Positions 1-12,330 of a DNA stretch of 64,000 nt are shown piece after piece. The translations under genes were made by a program, and so were the position numbers. Source of the stretch: Phorcus lineatus (taxonomy: Eukaryota > Mollusca > Gastropoda > Trochida > Trochidae). The notes under the pieces are model-generated. The model ran no database searches, was not told the DNA's origin, and was given only the letters and a program-made list of their open reading frames with translations. Each line of letters begins with the position of its first letter. Position 1 is the first letter of the stretch. The stretch spans positions 37,998,033-38,062,032 of the forward strand of contig OV121090.1 in NCBI GenBank assembly GCA_921293015.1, in the 5' to 3' direction.

Positions 1-848
1 ACCTTTTGGAACTAGGGAAAAAGATGAAATTAGGTTTTGACCCCTGTGACCCCATTTGGGGTCATGGGGGTCACCAAACCTACAATTTAGAATCCCCGTT
101 GGCCAAGGAGTCTACACACACCTTTTCAGCTCTCTAGACCTTTTGGAACTAGGGAAAAAGATGAAATTAGGTTTTTTAGGTTTTGACCCCTGTGACCCAA
201 TTTGGGGTCATGGGGTCACCAAACCTACAATTTAGAATCCCCGTTGGCCAAGGAGTCTACACACACCTTTTCAGCTCTCTAGACCTTTTGGAACTGGAGA
301 AGAAGATGAAAATAGGTTTTTCAGGTTTTGACCCCTGTGACCCCATTTGGGTCAATGGGGGTCATGGGGTCACCAAACCTACAATTTAGAATCTCCAGTG
401 CCCAAGGAGTCTACACACAACTATTCAGCTCTCTGGACCTTTTGGAACTGGAGAAGAAGATGAAAATAGGTTTTTCATGTTTTGACCCCTCTGACCTCAT
501 TTGGGGTCATGGGGTCACAAAATCTACAATTTAGAATCCCCATTGGCCAAGAAGTCTACACACAACTTTTCAGCTCTCTGGACCTTTTGGAACTGGAGAA
601 GAAGATTAAAATAGATTTTTAAGGTTTTGACCCTTGTGACCCCATTTGGGGTCATGGGGTCACGAAATCTACAATTTAGAATCCCCATTTGCCAAGGAGT
701 ATGCACATAAAATTTCAGCTCTCTAGAGTCATTGGTTCTGGAGAAGAAGTCGAAAAAGTGAAAAGTTTACGGATGGACAGATGGACGGACGCCGGACGCC
801 ATGCCATGCCATAAGCCCATCGGGTCTTTCAGACCTGATGAGCTAAAA
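1..848. repeat. tandem array of ~145-bp units with a GGACGCC-type tail
   Basis: About five copies of a unit of roughly 145 bp follow each other; the shared phrase TTTTGACCCCTGTGACCCC recurs near 34, 180, 325, 480 and 625. Each unit holds an internal mirrored GACCCC...GGGGTC stretch. The array ends in a different segment (about 740-848) rich in GGATGGACGGACGCCGG and closing with CCTGATGAGCTAAAAA. A diverged reverse copy of the same kind of tail plus units lies at 23406-23965, so this is a dispersed family and not a one-off satellite. Open frames of 60-70 codons in the array only reflect its period and are not genes. The array is cut by the window start. Confidence 0.8.
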
Positions 849-983
849 ATAAGCAGAAAATATAATTCAAAATTTAATATATGAAAAGGTTAAAGTGCAA
901 AACTGCAGTAATCGAAGCTTTAACCAACTAAATGTCGTTTTAAACTAGGGGTTGGGTTCCATACTTGGAATAGCCAGCAGTTC

Positions 984-1266
984 ATGGATTATGAATTGAA
1001 CAATGTAAACACTATATTTTATTTCGAGATTATTAAAATCAGAGTGGTCCCCGTTTAGATCATTTTAGCATCTTAGAAAAGACTACCGTCCTCGTGCTTT
1101 AACTATAATAGTTCAGGGCAAAACTATACTTTATTACAAAACACATTGGGGTAGAGCGAACTTTATTTCTTTTCTAAGATGCTTAAATGATCTAAACGGG
1201 GACCACTCTGATTTTAATAATCTCGAAATAAAATATAGTGTTTACATTGCTCAATTCATAATCCAT
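984..1266. mobile_element. foldback (MITE-like) element with 97-bp arms
   Basis: Positions 984-1080 and 1170-1266 are near-perfect inverted copies with about three mismatches over 97 bp, separated by an 89-bp spacer. The outer ends read ATGGATTATGAATTGA and its complement. There is no coding content, and no clear target-site duplication was found by eye. The near identity of the arms suggests a young insertion or ongoing correction between arms. Confidence 0.8.
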
Positions 1267-1654
1267 TATTTCTTAAATACAGGCCAAACGGACTTGGTTT
1301 CATGACACCTCTGCAGATTTCTGAGGTTTTGAGATGTTCCTTGGAATGGTGACAATCGGCCTTTACTTGAGAAGGTTTTAGAAAATTGAACAGGCTAATA
1401 AGCCAAACTTTGAGAAGGTCCATTGTATTAAAATTTGGAACAAGTAATTGCCACTTTAATGACATCATCCCAAAAATATCTGTTCAAAATTTAAGAAAAT
1501 AAGAATAAATAAAGAATACTGTATATTTTATGATATATATTTATTCAGTGGTTTGTGAAGAAATAAACTAAGAGCCATGAAATATTTCATATTGGACTTT
1601 CTATATTAAGTGTGTTAGAGATGTTCCCAGTTTAAAAATTACAATATGGCGAAA

Positions 1655-1700
1655 GCATGTGGTTAAGAAATGCATAACTGATGTTTAGGTTCGAACCTCG
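1655..1700 (+). repeat. tRNA-like (SINE-head-like) segment
   Basis: An A-box-like TGGTTAAGAAA (1660-1670) is followed after 18 nt by a perfect B box, GTTCGAACC (1689-1697). This is the arrangement of an RNA polymerase III internal promoter, but the spacing is shorter than in a real tRNA, and no cloverleaf can be drawn. It is probably a relic SINE head. Confidence 0.35.
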
Positions 1701-1766
1701 TAGTGCCAAATCAGGGACACAAAACTCTTTCTGGTTTGTTCTTTGAAACCCTGTCTGTGTAAAACA

Positions 1767-1930
1767 TTGTGTCCGGTTTTCGATCATAATTGCGAGGTTC
1801 TACCTTCATATTGTCACTGTAAAAATCCAACAAGCTTTAAAATGTGTCTTTTTGGTAACAGTCGATACTTGGCGATGAAATGACACCATTGGTTAAGTTT
1901 TCCAACAACTCGCGGAGTGGCTCTTTAAGA
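1767..1930 (-). mobile_element. truncated copy of the GAGCCACTCCGTGA MITE family
   Basis: This is the terminal third of a TIR element whose full copies lie at 15167-15631 and 22932-23405. Shared landmarks are the phrases TTTTCGATCATAATTGC and GGTAACAGTCGATACTT and the terminal GGAGTGGCTCTTTAAG. The other end is missing. Confidence 0.65.
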
Positions 1931-2199
1931 GTGTAGGCAGAATGTGAACCAGCTGCACTTGCAATGTGAACTCTCAGCTTTAATAAGAGGACCTTACGTT
2001 CATAACAGAACAAAGGAACCAAGCAATTGGAATGCTGCTTGCTGGAAAAGTATATAGAGATCACGCTTAATACTTACACATCCGCCTGACAACCATTTTC
2101 GGAAAATACTCATGTAGCCATTTTTGCATCCATAGTCCTCTGTACACACTGCAATACTGTACACGTCACCCTGAGGGTGTTCCTGTACTCTCATAAGCT

Positions 2200-5151
2200 A
2201 TTTTGGGACAAATGAGAAATATCTGACATATCTCTTTATGCCTATCAGTTAATATATCATTAGTAACAATATTTTCCAAATGAGCAATTACCCCCTACTA
2301 TAATTACTCAACTAAATCATCCAGCAAAGGCTGTCTAATAAAACAAGAAAATTCATTAAAATTTTAGATTTTTATTAATAGGTTTTATCATCAACACAGT
2401 CTGGACAGCATTTAAACATTTATTTTCCATGTGTCAAAAAATGAAGTCATTTTTTTTGCAAAAGAAACATTGTTATTCATGAAAGAAATCACAAAGGAAG
2501 TCCTTAGTAAACTACCATGACAAGATACAAGAAATCATCAACTAGAGTCAATGACTGACAAGAATATACGAGTTGTATACACAGAAGACAAACATGTACA
2601 CTTCTACAGGCAGCGCCTCTCAATTATATTCAACATTACATTTATATACAGATAAACATTCAAATTAGTTCACTCGGATAATGGTCAGTTTCACTTAATA
2701 TTTATTTTTCTCATTCTTTAAACATCAGAAACTTCCCATAAAATAACAAAAATTAAACCTAAGACTCTGCCCTATCCAAGTTCTGATATCAAAACTTTAA
2801 AAAATATTTTCTGTCTGCAGTACAAAATATAGAATGCCCTTCAAAGTGAGGCCAGTTTTTAGGCAAAAGAGATTGTCCAATGTGAAGAATGTCATCAAAA
2901 AGACCAGATTAAAATGTTTCTCTCAATTATTTAACAAATGAACATTACTCTTAAATTGGACATGTTATATTCAACTTAAAAATGAGCACATGCTACTGGT
3001 ATCGAATGAACTAAAGTACTGAAACATACAGCCATGTACATTGATGGAATACTTGGTGCAACAAACTGTATCAAGTTTGATTTTGAAAATGGTGAACTCA
3101 AAGCAACACAAAATCAATAATTGAATGATATAATCACAGCAAGATTTATACAAACATTCCTCAGACTATGGGGATCTTTACCAAGATTTCAAAAATATAG
3201 CCAGACACTAGCTTCAAACTGCAGGCCAAGAAATTAGTTCTAGTCCTTACAGGATAAATTCAAATTTGTAAATTTTAAATAAGATTGTGTAGAGTATATC
3301 TGACTAGCTTGAATGGGTTTTATCTTGTACATTGAGATAATGCTCTGATCTAAATGGGAAGTACTTTTCTTAGTTAATTAAGTTACTGGTATTTATTGTG
3401 CAAGAGAGGCAACTTTTTAATGATTCCTAAAATTTCTTGTATATTAATTCTTAAATTAACCATGCTTGAGCAGTTAAACATGTATCATTTGCCTAAATGA
3501 ATATCAATCAAGTATCCCCTCTGTCTAAGTGTTGGGTGTAGCTATCAAACAAAAATACAATTCAAAATGGATAAATATGCATAGTAATATGAACTACAGA
3601 TGTATTATCATCAAAATGTCAACTCAAACATATACATCAAGGATTATACACAAAAGCCAGGTTAATGACCGGAATAATAGACACGAGGACACTTAGAAGG
3701 TAGAAGGAAGAAGAGGGCTTATTTCATCTGCATAATGTCTACGTCCTAAGACCCAAAGGAGGCTGAATATCTCTTTACATGGGAGAAAAAGCAACAAATC
3801 TCGTCTTTTCACTATTGTGCATATTCATATATAAGTACATCTGATTCTCGATAAAATTTCCTTTACAATTTCACACTGTAACAGTTTTCAAAAGTCCCCA
3901 TTAAAGTCCTCAAGCATGTAATTCTCTCTTCAGAATATTTAATTGAAGTGTTATAATCCTCGTACACAAGGTTTCTATGACATCACCCACATCACATACT
4001 GTCTACTTTGGCATGCAAACTTGACACTTATTTTCAAGAAAAATACTTTAATCAAAGCTTTTGAAACAAAACTTCAAAGACATGTTCATAATAGAAGGGT
4101 TAGTCTTTTTCATGAAAGATACCAATCAAGGTTTTGACATCATCATCATGAACAGATACAATTGATAAGTATTAAAATAGGACTTAACATTTTTATTTTA
4201 AGAAGACTAACAACAATTCATTTTTCTTTCATGTATGACAGTAAACAAAACAGGAGGTCATGAATACATCTATTTTCAAAAGTGTTTTATTTTGTAACAA
4301 AAATGTTCAACATTTTTCAAAATGATCATTACTTATGTTACATATCATTTCTTTCATTATTGAAATATGTAAATAAAATAACAATTTGTTTGAAACCATC
4401 AAGATAACAAGAGGGATTATATTTCACATAGAAACATCCATAAACACAATAAACGATGTCATAAATATGATATGATGAAGAGGTACACTGAATCAGACAG
4501 AAGGGAAGGTTGTCTAGGCAAAATATATCATTAAAGGTCTTCATAGCCAGCTCACATTACTATTATGATTTTGAACTAACATTTTACTTATTCATCAAAT
4601 ATTCATTTTGAAGTAAATACATATTTGGTCTTTTCATTCTTTTGATAATAACATTGCAAAGTAACACTTGGATATATATTTTTTATAAAATATTGTCGTA
4701 CATTACTTATAGTCACTTTTAATATGATTTATAGATACTTGTGATCACACTTATCTAGTGTTTTGCTGACACAATATTACATCATAAATTATCTTCATAA
4801 TTTTAAAGTATCCTTTCTAGTAGTACTTTGTATGATACATTTATGTTATATCAGTGTATGAAATAAGACTGAAAAGCTATCAGCCTGAAAGTATGATGTT
4901 TGTAACTTTCATTTGTAAAAAAAAAGGGAAATCCTCAAAAAGTTACCAGCCCTGACAAGAAGAAACAAGATAGGCTTTATTTCATACACTGCTATTATCT
5001 TCAGTAATAAAGAGAACCCTTCAGTTCAAATTCAAAGACTGGTCTCAAGTTTGTACAGAAACCAGCTGGGTGTGTTTAGCTCTACAGGCATGCATTGATG
5101 AAGCAAGTTTTTAGACACACTTCAGTAAAATTATGAACTATTTCTCATATT
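2200..5151 (-). other. AT-rich non-coding stretch; possible long 3' UTR of CHMP4-A
   Basis: No coding exon, SINE or minisatellite was recognised here, although the surrounding DNA is full of repeats. It lies directly downstream of the CHMP4-A stop codon. On the minus strand an AATAAA-type signal occurs near 2370 with other A/T-rich candidates between. A long 3' UTR is a guess resting on the absence of repeats; the true polyadenylation site cannot be chosen by eye. Confidence 0.25.
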
Positions 5152-5219
5152 TTAAGACGCCCACATTTCCAGCTCCCTCATGTCATCGTCATCATCAGCT
5201 TTTGCTGCCACTGGCTTTC
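5152..5219 (-). CDS. CHMP4: CHMP4-A coding exon 5 with stop
   Basis: The acceptor is GGTTTTTCAG. The exon encodes Arg199 to Ser220 and ends at TAA (5154-5152). It carries DDDDDMRELEMWAS, the expected ALIX-binding amphipathic tail. Confidence 0.92.
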
Positions 5220-8200
5220 CTGAAAAACCATATGTCAGTTTGCAATAATTTCATACTCCTAGTGATAAAATCATAAGCATTACACTTGATTTCTCCATTT
5301 GTACCATCAAAGTTAATTTTGCACAAATGTTAACAATAAAATTGTTCAAGAGAAAATACATTCTTATCTTCAGAGTAATGTTTTATTTTTTTCTATGTTG
5401 CTACTCAAGTGTCAAGTGTACAAGCACATATTTTGATGGCACTTGATAATGGGAAAATGTTAATTGATTTTTAAAATAACCCTCTTTTATGAAATACACA
5501 ATCACCACCAAGGACTGCTGATAAAAAATGTACATCAAGATTTGGTTAAATTATTCACAAAGTTTGGAACTTCTCATGGATCAGCTGTAGTATCATGTTA
5601 ACTACAAGTACAATTCCTTCCTCAAAGCTGAACTCAACATCTCCTTGACCGTGTTATAAAAAAGTTCATATATCCCCAGATACATGTTGAATCAAATTTG
5701 TTCTTTTCGATCACTAACGATGTTACAAATTCTGTAATGAGTTTGATATGTAAATACCCAAGTGCAACAACATCCTCTGAGGATGACAAGGTATACAAGA
5801 CTCCAGTGAGTTCATATTTGATGCAGTCTCATTGAAATCAGCTCAAAACTTGTCCCTCGTACCTCGCTGTGTTTCTTGATCTGACCACGGCTCCATAAGA
5901 GTCCTGTCAAAGAACTTTGACCCTGACCTTTCACCTTCAATTAATTTAACCAATCACAGGTACATAAAGCTTTTGTCCGATCATCAAAGATTATAGAGAA
6001 GTTTGAAGTGAGGCACGCTCTAAACCCCTCCCCTGTGGATCCACCACTGCACACTTTCTGAGTTCTAAATATCTAATTGTATGTCATTTATCAGTTTTAA
6101 CTGCAAATGTTTCTGTTTGTGCTACAGTTGATTTATTTATCTGCCCCATTCAGTTAAATTTTTCCTTCAATTGAAAAATAGAAATGAATTTCTAAAGATA
6201 TTTTGACAAAATGATTGTCAGCCTAGCTTTGAGATAAATGTTTGTATGCCTTTTAAGTAATGTGTCGTAGTTTTATTTCCGGAAATTTCTTTACTACATT
6301 ACTCCCCAAATTTCCGGAAAACTGTCTTCTGACAAAGAAAAGCCAAATCAAACGCAAATATTGTGACGATAGTAACTCTTCCTTACTATCTTCCTCGAGG
6401 TCGCAGAAATGACTAAAATTCCAACCAAACCTTTAGCATATTTGTCATGATAGTCAACAAACAAGCATTTTGCTTTAATCCAAATTTGTCTTTACAAATG
6501 TTAGATATGATGTTTTGTATGTCAGTTCAAAAGTTTCCAATGTCTTTCAACCTCGATTCTCATTGGCTGAAACAATCTGGCACTCAAGGCCGCCTGACAA
6601 GGCTCTTATGGAGCCGTGGTCAAATCAAGAAACGCAGCAAGGTACAAGGGACAAGTTTCAAGATGAGATTGTATTTGATGCTGTCCTGGCCTTTGCTGTG
6701 GTCAAAGAAAGCAGGACCTACATCTTCATCAGATGATATGTTAACCTCAACTCTTAAATAAGGAATTTGCCATTCATTTTCATCTCCTAAAAATAACTTA
6801 CTCAAAAATTATTACACAAGCTAAACTTATAAGACAACTGAGTACATACTTGATGCTGCACCAGCCTCTGGTTCTGCGGTGGGGACGGAAGGCAAGTCCT
6901 CAGTGACGACTCCGCCCACATTCAGAAGTTGTTCGTTCAGGGCTTCCTCCTCAAGCTGATTAAGCTCAGCCATCAGGTCGTCCTAGCAACACAAAATGAT
7001 ATTTAGTTACCCAGGAAAATATTCTATGCCAAAAAAGGGTTAAACATTGCTTGTTTCAAAGTTTGTACAAATCGGCATCTGTATGAGAATATATTATTCA
7101 ACCAACAAACACTGAAGCATCTTCTTTGAGAAAAGATAACGGGTTAAGACATAACGCAGAGGAGAACTGTAAAATTAAATCAGAGTAAACTGCATATAAT
7201 AGTATAAGATTGACACGTCACGTCGCAGAGCAGTCTAGAAACAATAAAAGTATTTTTCATACAATCTAACATGATTTAACAAAACAAATTTAACAAGATA
7301 ATTTGCATCTTCAATGCCAAATTTGCAAAGAAAGTCACAAACAAACTGTTAAAAATAATATATTTCAATTTACAACTATGCAAATAAAAAGATCTAAATT
7401 ATGAACAGAATGTGACTTACACAGTTACTTGAATGAATGACAAAGACTGAGACTAAAGAAACACAATGACAATGATGAAACCTGTAAGTCCCTTGGCCAC
7501 CAAGTAGGTCCTTTTGGTTTCATTCTATGAGCTGTTGCAGAAATCTAGCAGTTAGTTGCCAGAAAATGTCATACAGTTCACACAAACACTGTTTTTAGCA
7601 CCACTGTCATCAAACATCAGACTCATTACCTACTTACCTCATCAAAGTCTTCTCCTAAACCTGTTGGGTTTGATATCGCTTCAGAAATTTCATTGGCTAT
7701 TTCTTGCTGTTCGGCTACATCATCCATTAAATTATGTACTTGGTCAATATCCCTGTAATGCAATCAAAGTTTTGTAATGATAGGAGGAAAGAAAGCTGGA
7801 AAACTGATTAAATCTGGTCAAAAAGTCAAAATACAGTATACCTCAACATAAACTTAAACTGTGATGATAAATTGTCATATCAACACGTGTGATACTTATT
7901 CTCACAATTTATGTATGGTGATAAAGTCTCTGTATTGTGTTACATATTGTTGACTTTAAACTTGTTTATACTGCCTCTAAACAAGGTGTTCTTCAAAAGT
8001 TTATCAAAAATCACTGAAAATAGTTTATCATAGAATGTGTCGTATTTCAATTATATCATTACATCTTGGCATGTATCGTAAACCAATTGTATCGTAATAT
8101 TGTGATATGTATCGTATTCCAATTGTATCAACATATCATTATACGTATCGTGAAATATCACACCCTAAATATAGAGATCTTTTGTTTGTATTGATTGATT

Positions 8201-9873
8201 ACTAAGATAGTAAGAATAATTAACTTTACATATATATATGTCTCATTTATGATATTGAATTGATAAAATCATCACCTCAATATTTTAAGAATGGGAGATT
8301 ATAAGTTAAAGTAATGCAAGAGCAGTTGGGATAATAATGTAGTAGATAAGGTATTGTAAATTGCTGAAATGCCATTACAATTTTCACTGTGACAGATGTC
8401 ATGGTAACAGAAACATTATGATGGAGATTGAAAGGAACAAACATGATGACAACTACCTATTTTGTTTTCAGTTGTAAACATCAAGGTAGCAAGATAGATT
8501 GAAAAACTACAAATGTTAAATGTTTTAACAACATAAAGTTGGAAAGGACACTTACATGTTATCATGAGCACCTTTGAGGGCTTTTGCAGCAGTTCCCATC
8601 ACCTTCAGTACTTCACTGTTAGTACTAGCATTTTCCAGGGCCTCTCTCTGGAATTCTATCGTGGACAATGTACCGTCGATCTGTGTTAGCTGCTTTTCAT
8701 ACCTCTTCTTCCTCTTCAATGCCATCAAGGCAACTATAAAAAGAAATTTGAAATAATCGTTATATGTTTATTGTTAGTCAAACTAACTACAAACAAAAGA
8801 TGCATTAAGAATCTGAATTAAGTAAAATTCAATGGTTAGGATAAGATAGTAAACTGAATCAAGAAAGCATTCTACATATAAGGGCTATTCAAAAATAATT
8901 ATAATAATAATTATTACTATAATAAAATACATCATGAAATAACCAAGAAATCAGGATTAAACACAGGCAAAAGGCACAAAAATGTACATTGAAGTATACA
9001 TACATATTTATACTATATAACATTTTAAAAAAGGTATGACAGAGTCTGGTCTGTCCTGTGACCAGAAATTGAAACTGGGATCTCTTTACAAATTCGGTGA
9101 CAAGTAACAACTGCAGATTTTATTTTTGAAGAAAATGCCGGGACAGATTCCTGATTGTTTATTGATTGAACCGGAAATTGCAAGAATGATTCCTCTTTCT
9201 TCTATATGCTTGGTAAAGAAACATAAAGCATTGTTTATTCTTAAATTGTGTTATTTCATGTATTGATGAACTATTGCAATAGTAGGTGACAATAAACTAT
9301 CGCTATCGCAATAGTTTGACCCAGTGGACTAATGCTATCGCAATAGACCCTTGTGGGTCAATAGTCCCCCCTAATATGGTACATACAAATATATATAGAA
9401 ATTTGAGTCTGGCGCCTGTGGAATTAAACACCCTCCTGTGTAAAATTTACCCATATATACAAGTTCACTAACTTAGGGTTACAAAGGTATCTAACATTTT
9501 TATATTGTTGTTAACATTAGGCCTAAATCATTATCATATTTCATATTAATCTAATGATAATCTTCACTTCCTGATCCAATTTCATTTATTCAAAACCAAA
9601 CAAATCACCTATTTCATTGTAAGTTACAGTATTTTCTATACTAGATAGATCAATGTAAATAGATCGGTTGAATGGTCAAACAAAGAGACATTCAAACTAC
9701 CCACCCCTCTTATTTTTCGTTCCATTTTTCTTTGCTGTTTGAAGTTCTGCATCAACCTTCTTTTCAAGGAAGTCTGACTTTTTCATTAACATTTCCTCAA
9801 CATCTCGTAACCTTTGGATCGCCTCAGCAGGTGTCGGAGGCTGCTTGCTGGAACCAAATAGTTTTTTGAACAT
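5152..9873 (-). CDS. CHMP4: CHMP4-A: charged multivesicular body protein 4 (ESCRT-III, Snf7 family), complete, 5 coding exons
   Basis: The coding exons on the minus strand are 9873-9705, 8733-8556, 7752-7638, 6982-6850 and 5219-5152, giving 663 nt and 220 aa with all junctions GT-AG and in phase. The start is the ATG at 9873; the frame stays open two codons further upstream, but only from a TTG. CHMP4 polymerises into membrane-remodelling filaments for multivesicular bodies, cytokinetic abscission and membrane repair. The sequence shows a short hydrophobic N terminus (MFKKLFGSS), a helix 1 with EAIQRLRD, the KNGTKNKR turn at 49-56, a basic KRKKRYEKQL helix, the invariant-looking IEFQREALE, an acidic helix DDLMAEL (155-161) and a C terminus with five Asp and M212-x-x-L215-x-x-W218. 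In CHMP4 proteins these last three residues contact the ALIX Bro1 domain. Length matches animal CHMP4B (about 224 aa). Identification is by recognition of the family. Confidence 0.95.
5770..6738. repeat. inverted repeat inside CHMP4-A intron 4
   Basis: A segment near 5815-5915 (containing TTGATCTGACCACGGCTCC) matches the reverse complement of about 6595-6690, with weaker similarity out to 5770 and 6738. The spacer of about 640 bp holds a second small palindrome of TTTCCGGAAATTT copies (6278-6290 and 6309-6318). The open frames of 73-104 codons in the right arm have no recognisable product. It is probably an old foldback insertion. Confidence 0.6.
6850..6982 (-). CDS. CHMP4: CHMP4-A coding exon 4
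   Basis: The acceptor is TTGCTAG and the donor GTATGTAC. The exon encodes residues 155-198, starting DDLMAELNQLEEE, followed by the LPSVPTAEPE linker typical of CHMP4. Confidence 0.92.
7638..7752 (-). CDS. CHMP4: CHMP4-A coding exon 3
   Basis: The acceptor is CATTACAG and the donor GTAAGTA. The exon encodes residues 117-154 (DIDQVHNLMDDVAEQQE onward, ending GEDFDE) after completing Met116. It is six nt longer than the equivalent exon of CHMP4-B. Confidence 0.93.
8556..8733 (-). CDS. CHMP4: CHMP4-A coding exon 2
   Basis: The acceptor is TTTTTATAG and the donor GTAAGTG. The exon completes Val57 and encodes up to Asn115 plus two bases of Met116. It holds the basic KRKKRYEKQL stretch and the IDGTLSTIEFQREALE core. 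Its length, 178 nt, equals exon 2 of CHMP4-B. Confidence 0.93.
9290..9370. repeat. short nested repeats in CHMP4-A intron 1
   Basis: GCTATCGCAATAG occurs twice about 30 bp apart, and TTGACCCA...TGGGTCAA form an inverted pair. It looks like a fragment of a dispersed repeat; no function is evident. Confidence 0.35.
9705..9873 (-). CDS. CHMP4: CHMP4-A coding exon 1
   Basis: The exon begins at the ATG and encodes residues 1-56 plus the first base of codon 57. It ends AAGAGGG before donor GTGGGT. It carries the membrane-inserting N terminus and helix 1. Confidence 0.92.
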
Positions 9874-9954
9874 TTTCAATTCTTAAAACAAAACTTCGAC
9901 AGTAAATGTAGTAGTCAACTCGTCACTGAGTCAGAAGGATATTTCCTAACTCTA

Positions 9955-10000
9955 AATATTGACGTCGCAGCCAATACAAAGCGCACGCTGATTGGATAAA
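9955..10000 (-). promoter_or_regulatory. probable CHMP4-A promoter with CRE-like and CCAAT boxes
   Basis: About 90-125 bp upstream of the CHMP4-A start codon lie a CRE-like TGACGTCG (9960-9967), a CCAAT box (9971-9975) and a reversed CCAAT box, ATTGG (9991-9995). There is no clear TATA box. This spacing fits a housekeeping promoter. The transcription start itself cannot be placed. Confidence 0.5.
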
Positions 10001-10084
10001 AATCACCCTTCAGGGGAGGTAATACATGCAAAATGTTTCACGTACCGTTAACAAAAATATTAAGTGGGATTTAACACAACATAA

Positions 10085-12330
10085 TATTACATAATATAAA
10101 GGCTTTATTATCCCAAGGGGAATTTTCAGCGCATCTTATAAGATCTCAAGAATAAAAATATCAAAGCTAGTGTAGCGACAACAAAAACAACAAAATATAC
10201 ATTATATTGCAAAAGGTATTCATAAAGCTTTTTTGTGGGTACAGGATATTCATAAACATGATACACTTGTGAAACATACAAATACCGATTATAAATAAAT
10301 AAATAAATTATAGAAAACATTTTCAAAGTATATAAGTTGTGGCAAGACGACCAAAATGAGACAAATGATCATATTTACATTGTGATTAATGTAATTGATA
10401 ATTGTAGTACAACTTTGGTTTCAGGCCTACGAGGAGTGTGGGCAGCTTGTTTACAAGTATTTTGCAGTAGGTATATTCCTTTGTTAAAATGAAATGAAAA
10501 TTTATAACATCGTTCCTTCTTTCTTTAATACAAGACTTATTATTTCTAAATTGAGATTCAATAGGTGTCTATTTCTTTGCAAATCCATTCTAATAGATCC
10601 TGCCATAACTTTTTGACAAAATTGCGTTCATATTGTAAATGGATGATTGTTTCTAGTTTAATATTACAAATAGTACAGTGGTGATTCTGTTAGTTGATAT
10701 CAATATAGATCTTTATTTGTAGTTAGGAGTGTATGGAGAATACGGTATTGAAACCATTTATGTTTTACGCAATGTGATGCTCTAAATTTCCAAAGGTTCA
10801 GTTTATAATCTGCAGTCAAATCTTTTTCGATTTTTTTTGCGAAATTCCTATGTAGAAATCAGTTGTGAACATTCTTTATTGGCTTTAAACACTATTTCCA
10901 ATTTAGGGTGCACAAAAGGCAATGCATTCTATTTGCTGATATTGATTGAGCTGTTTTTAAAATATGTTTTTAACGAAGAACATAATCCTGCATATTCCAG
11001 AAAGTTAATTTAATTTAGTTCCGTACAGTTCCACAGTAATAGGATAGAACGGTATTGTCATCTTTAGAAAATCATCAAATTTGAAATTTGATAGTAGATA
11101 ATATTCATATATTATGGGCTTCTTTCTTAGTTATAGCATCGTTTGTCCATATGAACTTAGTTTATTTCCCTACTTACAGTTTTCTTGTAACTCAGACCAA
11201 GCGTTAACTACGTCTTTCCAAAATGGACTAATATGTTAGGAATATAGTATGTTCTAAGATACGATGGTCCCATTTATATAAAAAATTACTAAATTTAGAG
11301 TCATGTACTAAAAATCCTTTTATTATCTATTGTATTTTCTGTACTTAATTGTATCTAGTAAAGCTCGGAATTAAAGTCCGCTTTCTTTATATGTTTTTTT
11401 TTTAATCAAACATTTTTTATTCTACGCGGGTTTGCCTTTCCAAGTAAATGTGTAACAGTTTCTATGAAGATTCGCTATCGGTTCCAGTTTTGGATTTGCT
11501 AATGAAGTAAATAAAGGATTAAGTGTTGATAGTATTAAATCCTTAATACAGTCATTCTTCCAAAACGTTCTCACGAGTCTATCAAAGACCAGATTTTCAT
11601 TCTTTATTGTTTATCTTTGTAGTTTTTTACTATCATTTCTGCTATAATGTTTTGAAATAGAACGTCAAGTAGTACAAAGGGTTTTCTAATTGAATCCAGT
11701 CTAAGTTGTACTCTCTGCAATATTGCACATTTGAAAATTGTTTTAGAACTATCCAGACAACCTTTGTTTTATCTATGTTTATTTTAAGCACATAAAAATA
11801 TACATATGCTTCAAACAGGTGTAAAGTTTCTCTAAATGAGCGGTTACATCCGTATAATGTTAAAGTCGTGTCATCTGCAAACTGTGTTAATAAGTATTCT
11901 AAGTCAACCATTGTTATATCCTTTATCTTTCTACTTTGCCTTGGCATATGAACCAGAATCTCTGCTACAATAAGGGACGAGATGGTAAGAGGGGGTCTCC
12001 TTGTCTACAACCACGTGTAATTTTGAAGAAAGCTGATGGAACCCATTTACAAGAAGACTTGAATTTATCTTATTGTAGAACGTTTTTAACCAAAGTTTCA
12101 TAGATGGTCCAAAATTAAAGAAACAACACATTTCTGAATAGACGACCAATCTAATGAATCAAATGCTTTTTCGAAGTCGATCGATATCAAAAGTCCTAGT
12201 TTATTCATATATTCTGTGTCACCCATGATACCGTTGACCAGTCTTGAAAATTCTCTAATATATCTGCCCTGAATCCTTTTTCATCTTCATTTATAGTTAG
12301 TTTTGGAAGTATCTTCTTGATATTACTACT
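10085..12330 (-). pseudogene. decayed L1/Tx1-like non-LTR retrotransposon (reverse transcriptase remnant)
   Basis: Reading the minus strand from about 12210 downwards gives LLISIDFEKAFDSLDW (RT motif with the first catalytic Asp). FGPSMKLW..FYNKINSSLLVNG follows near 12100, and FADDTTLTLYG near 11870 has the catalytic Asp pair. LKINIDKTKVVWI follows near 11780, and FVWKGKP-like remains lie near 11430. These blocks sit in different frames separated by stops, so the element is dead. The lower end near 10085-10125 reads, on the minus strand, TTCCCCTTGGGATAATAAAG, a 3' end style common in such LINEs. It separates the two CHMP4 genes. Clade assignment is from memory of the motif style. Confidence 0.75.

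Noticed and set aside
6447..6761. 104-codon plus-strand frame in CHMP4-A intron 4
   Set aside because: It lies in the right arm of the inverted repeat, overlaps frames in two other phases and has no recognisable domain.
10126..10326. 66-codon minus-strand frame with a hydrophobic C-terminal segment
   Set aside because: It sits in the 3' end of the dead LINE, starts in low-complexity AT sequence and has no upstream gene context.
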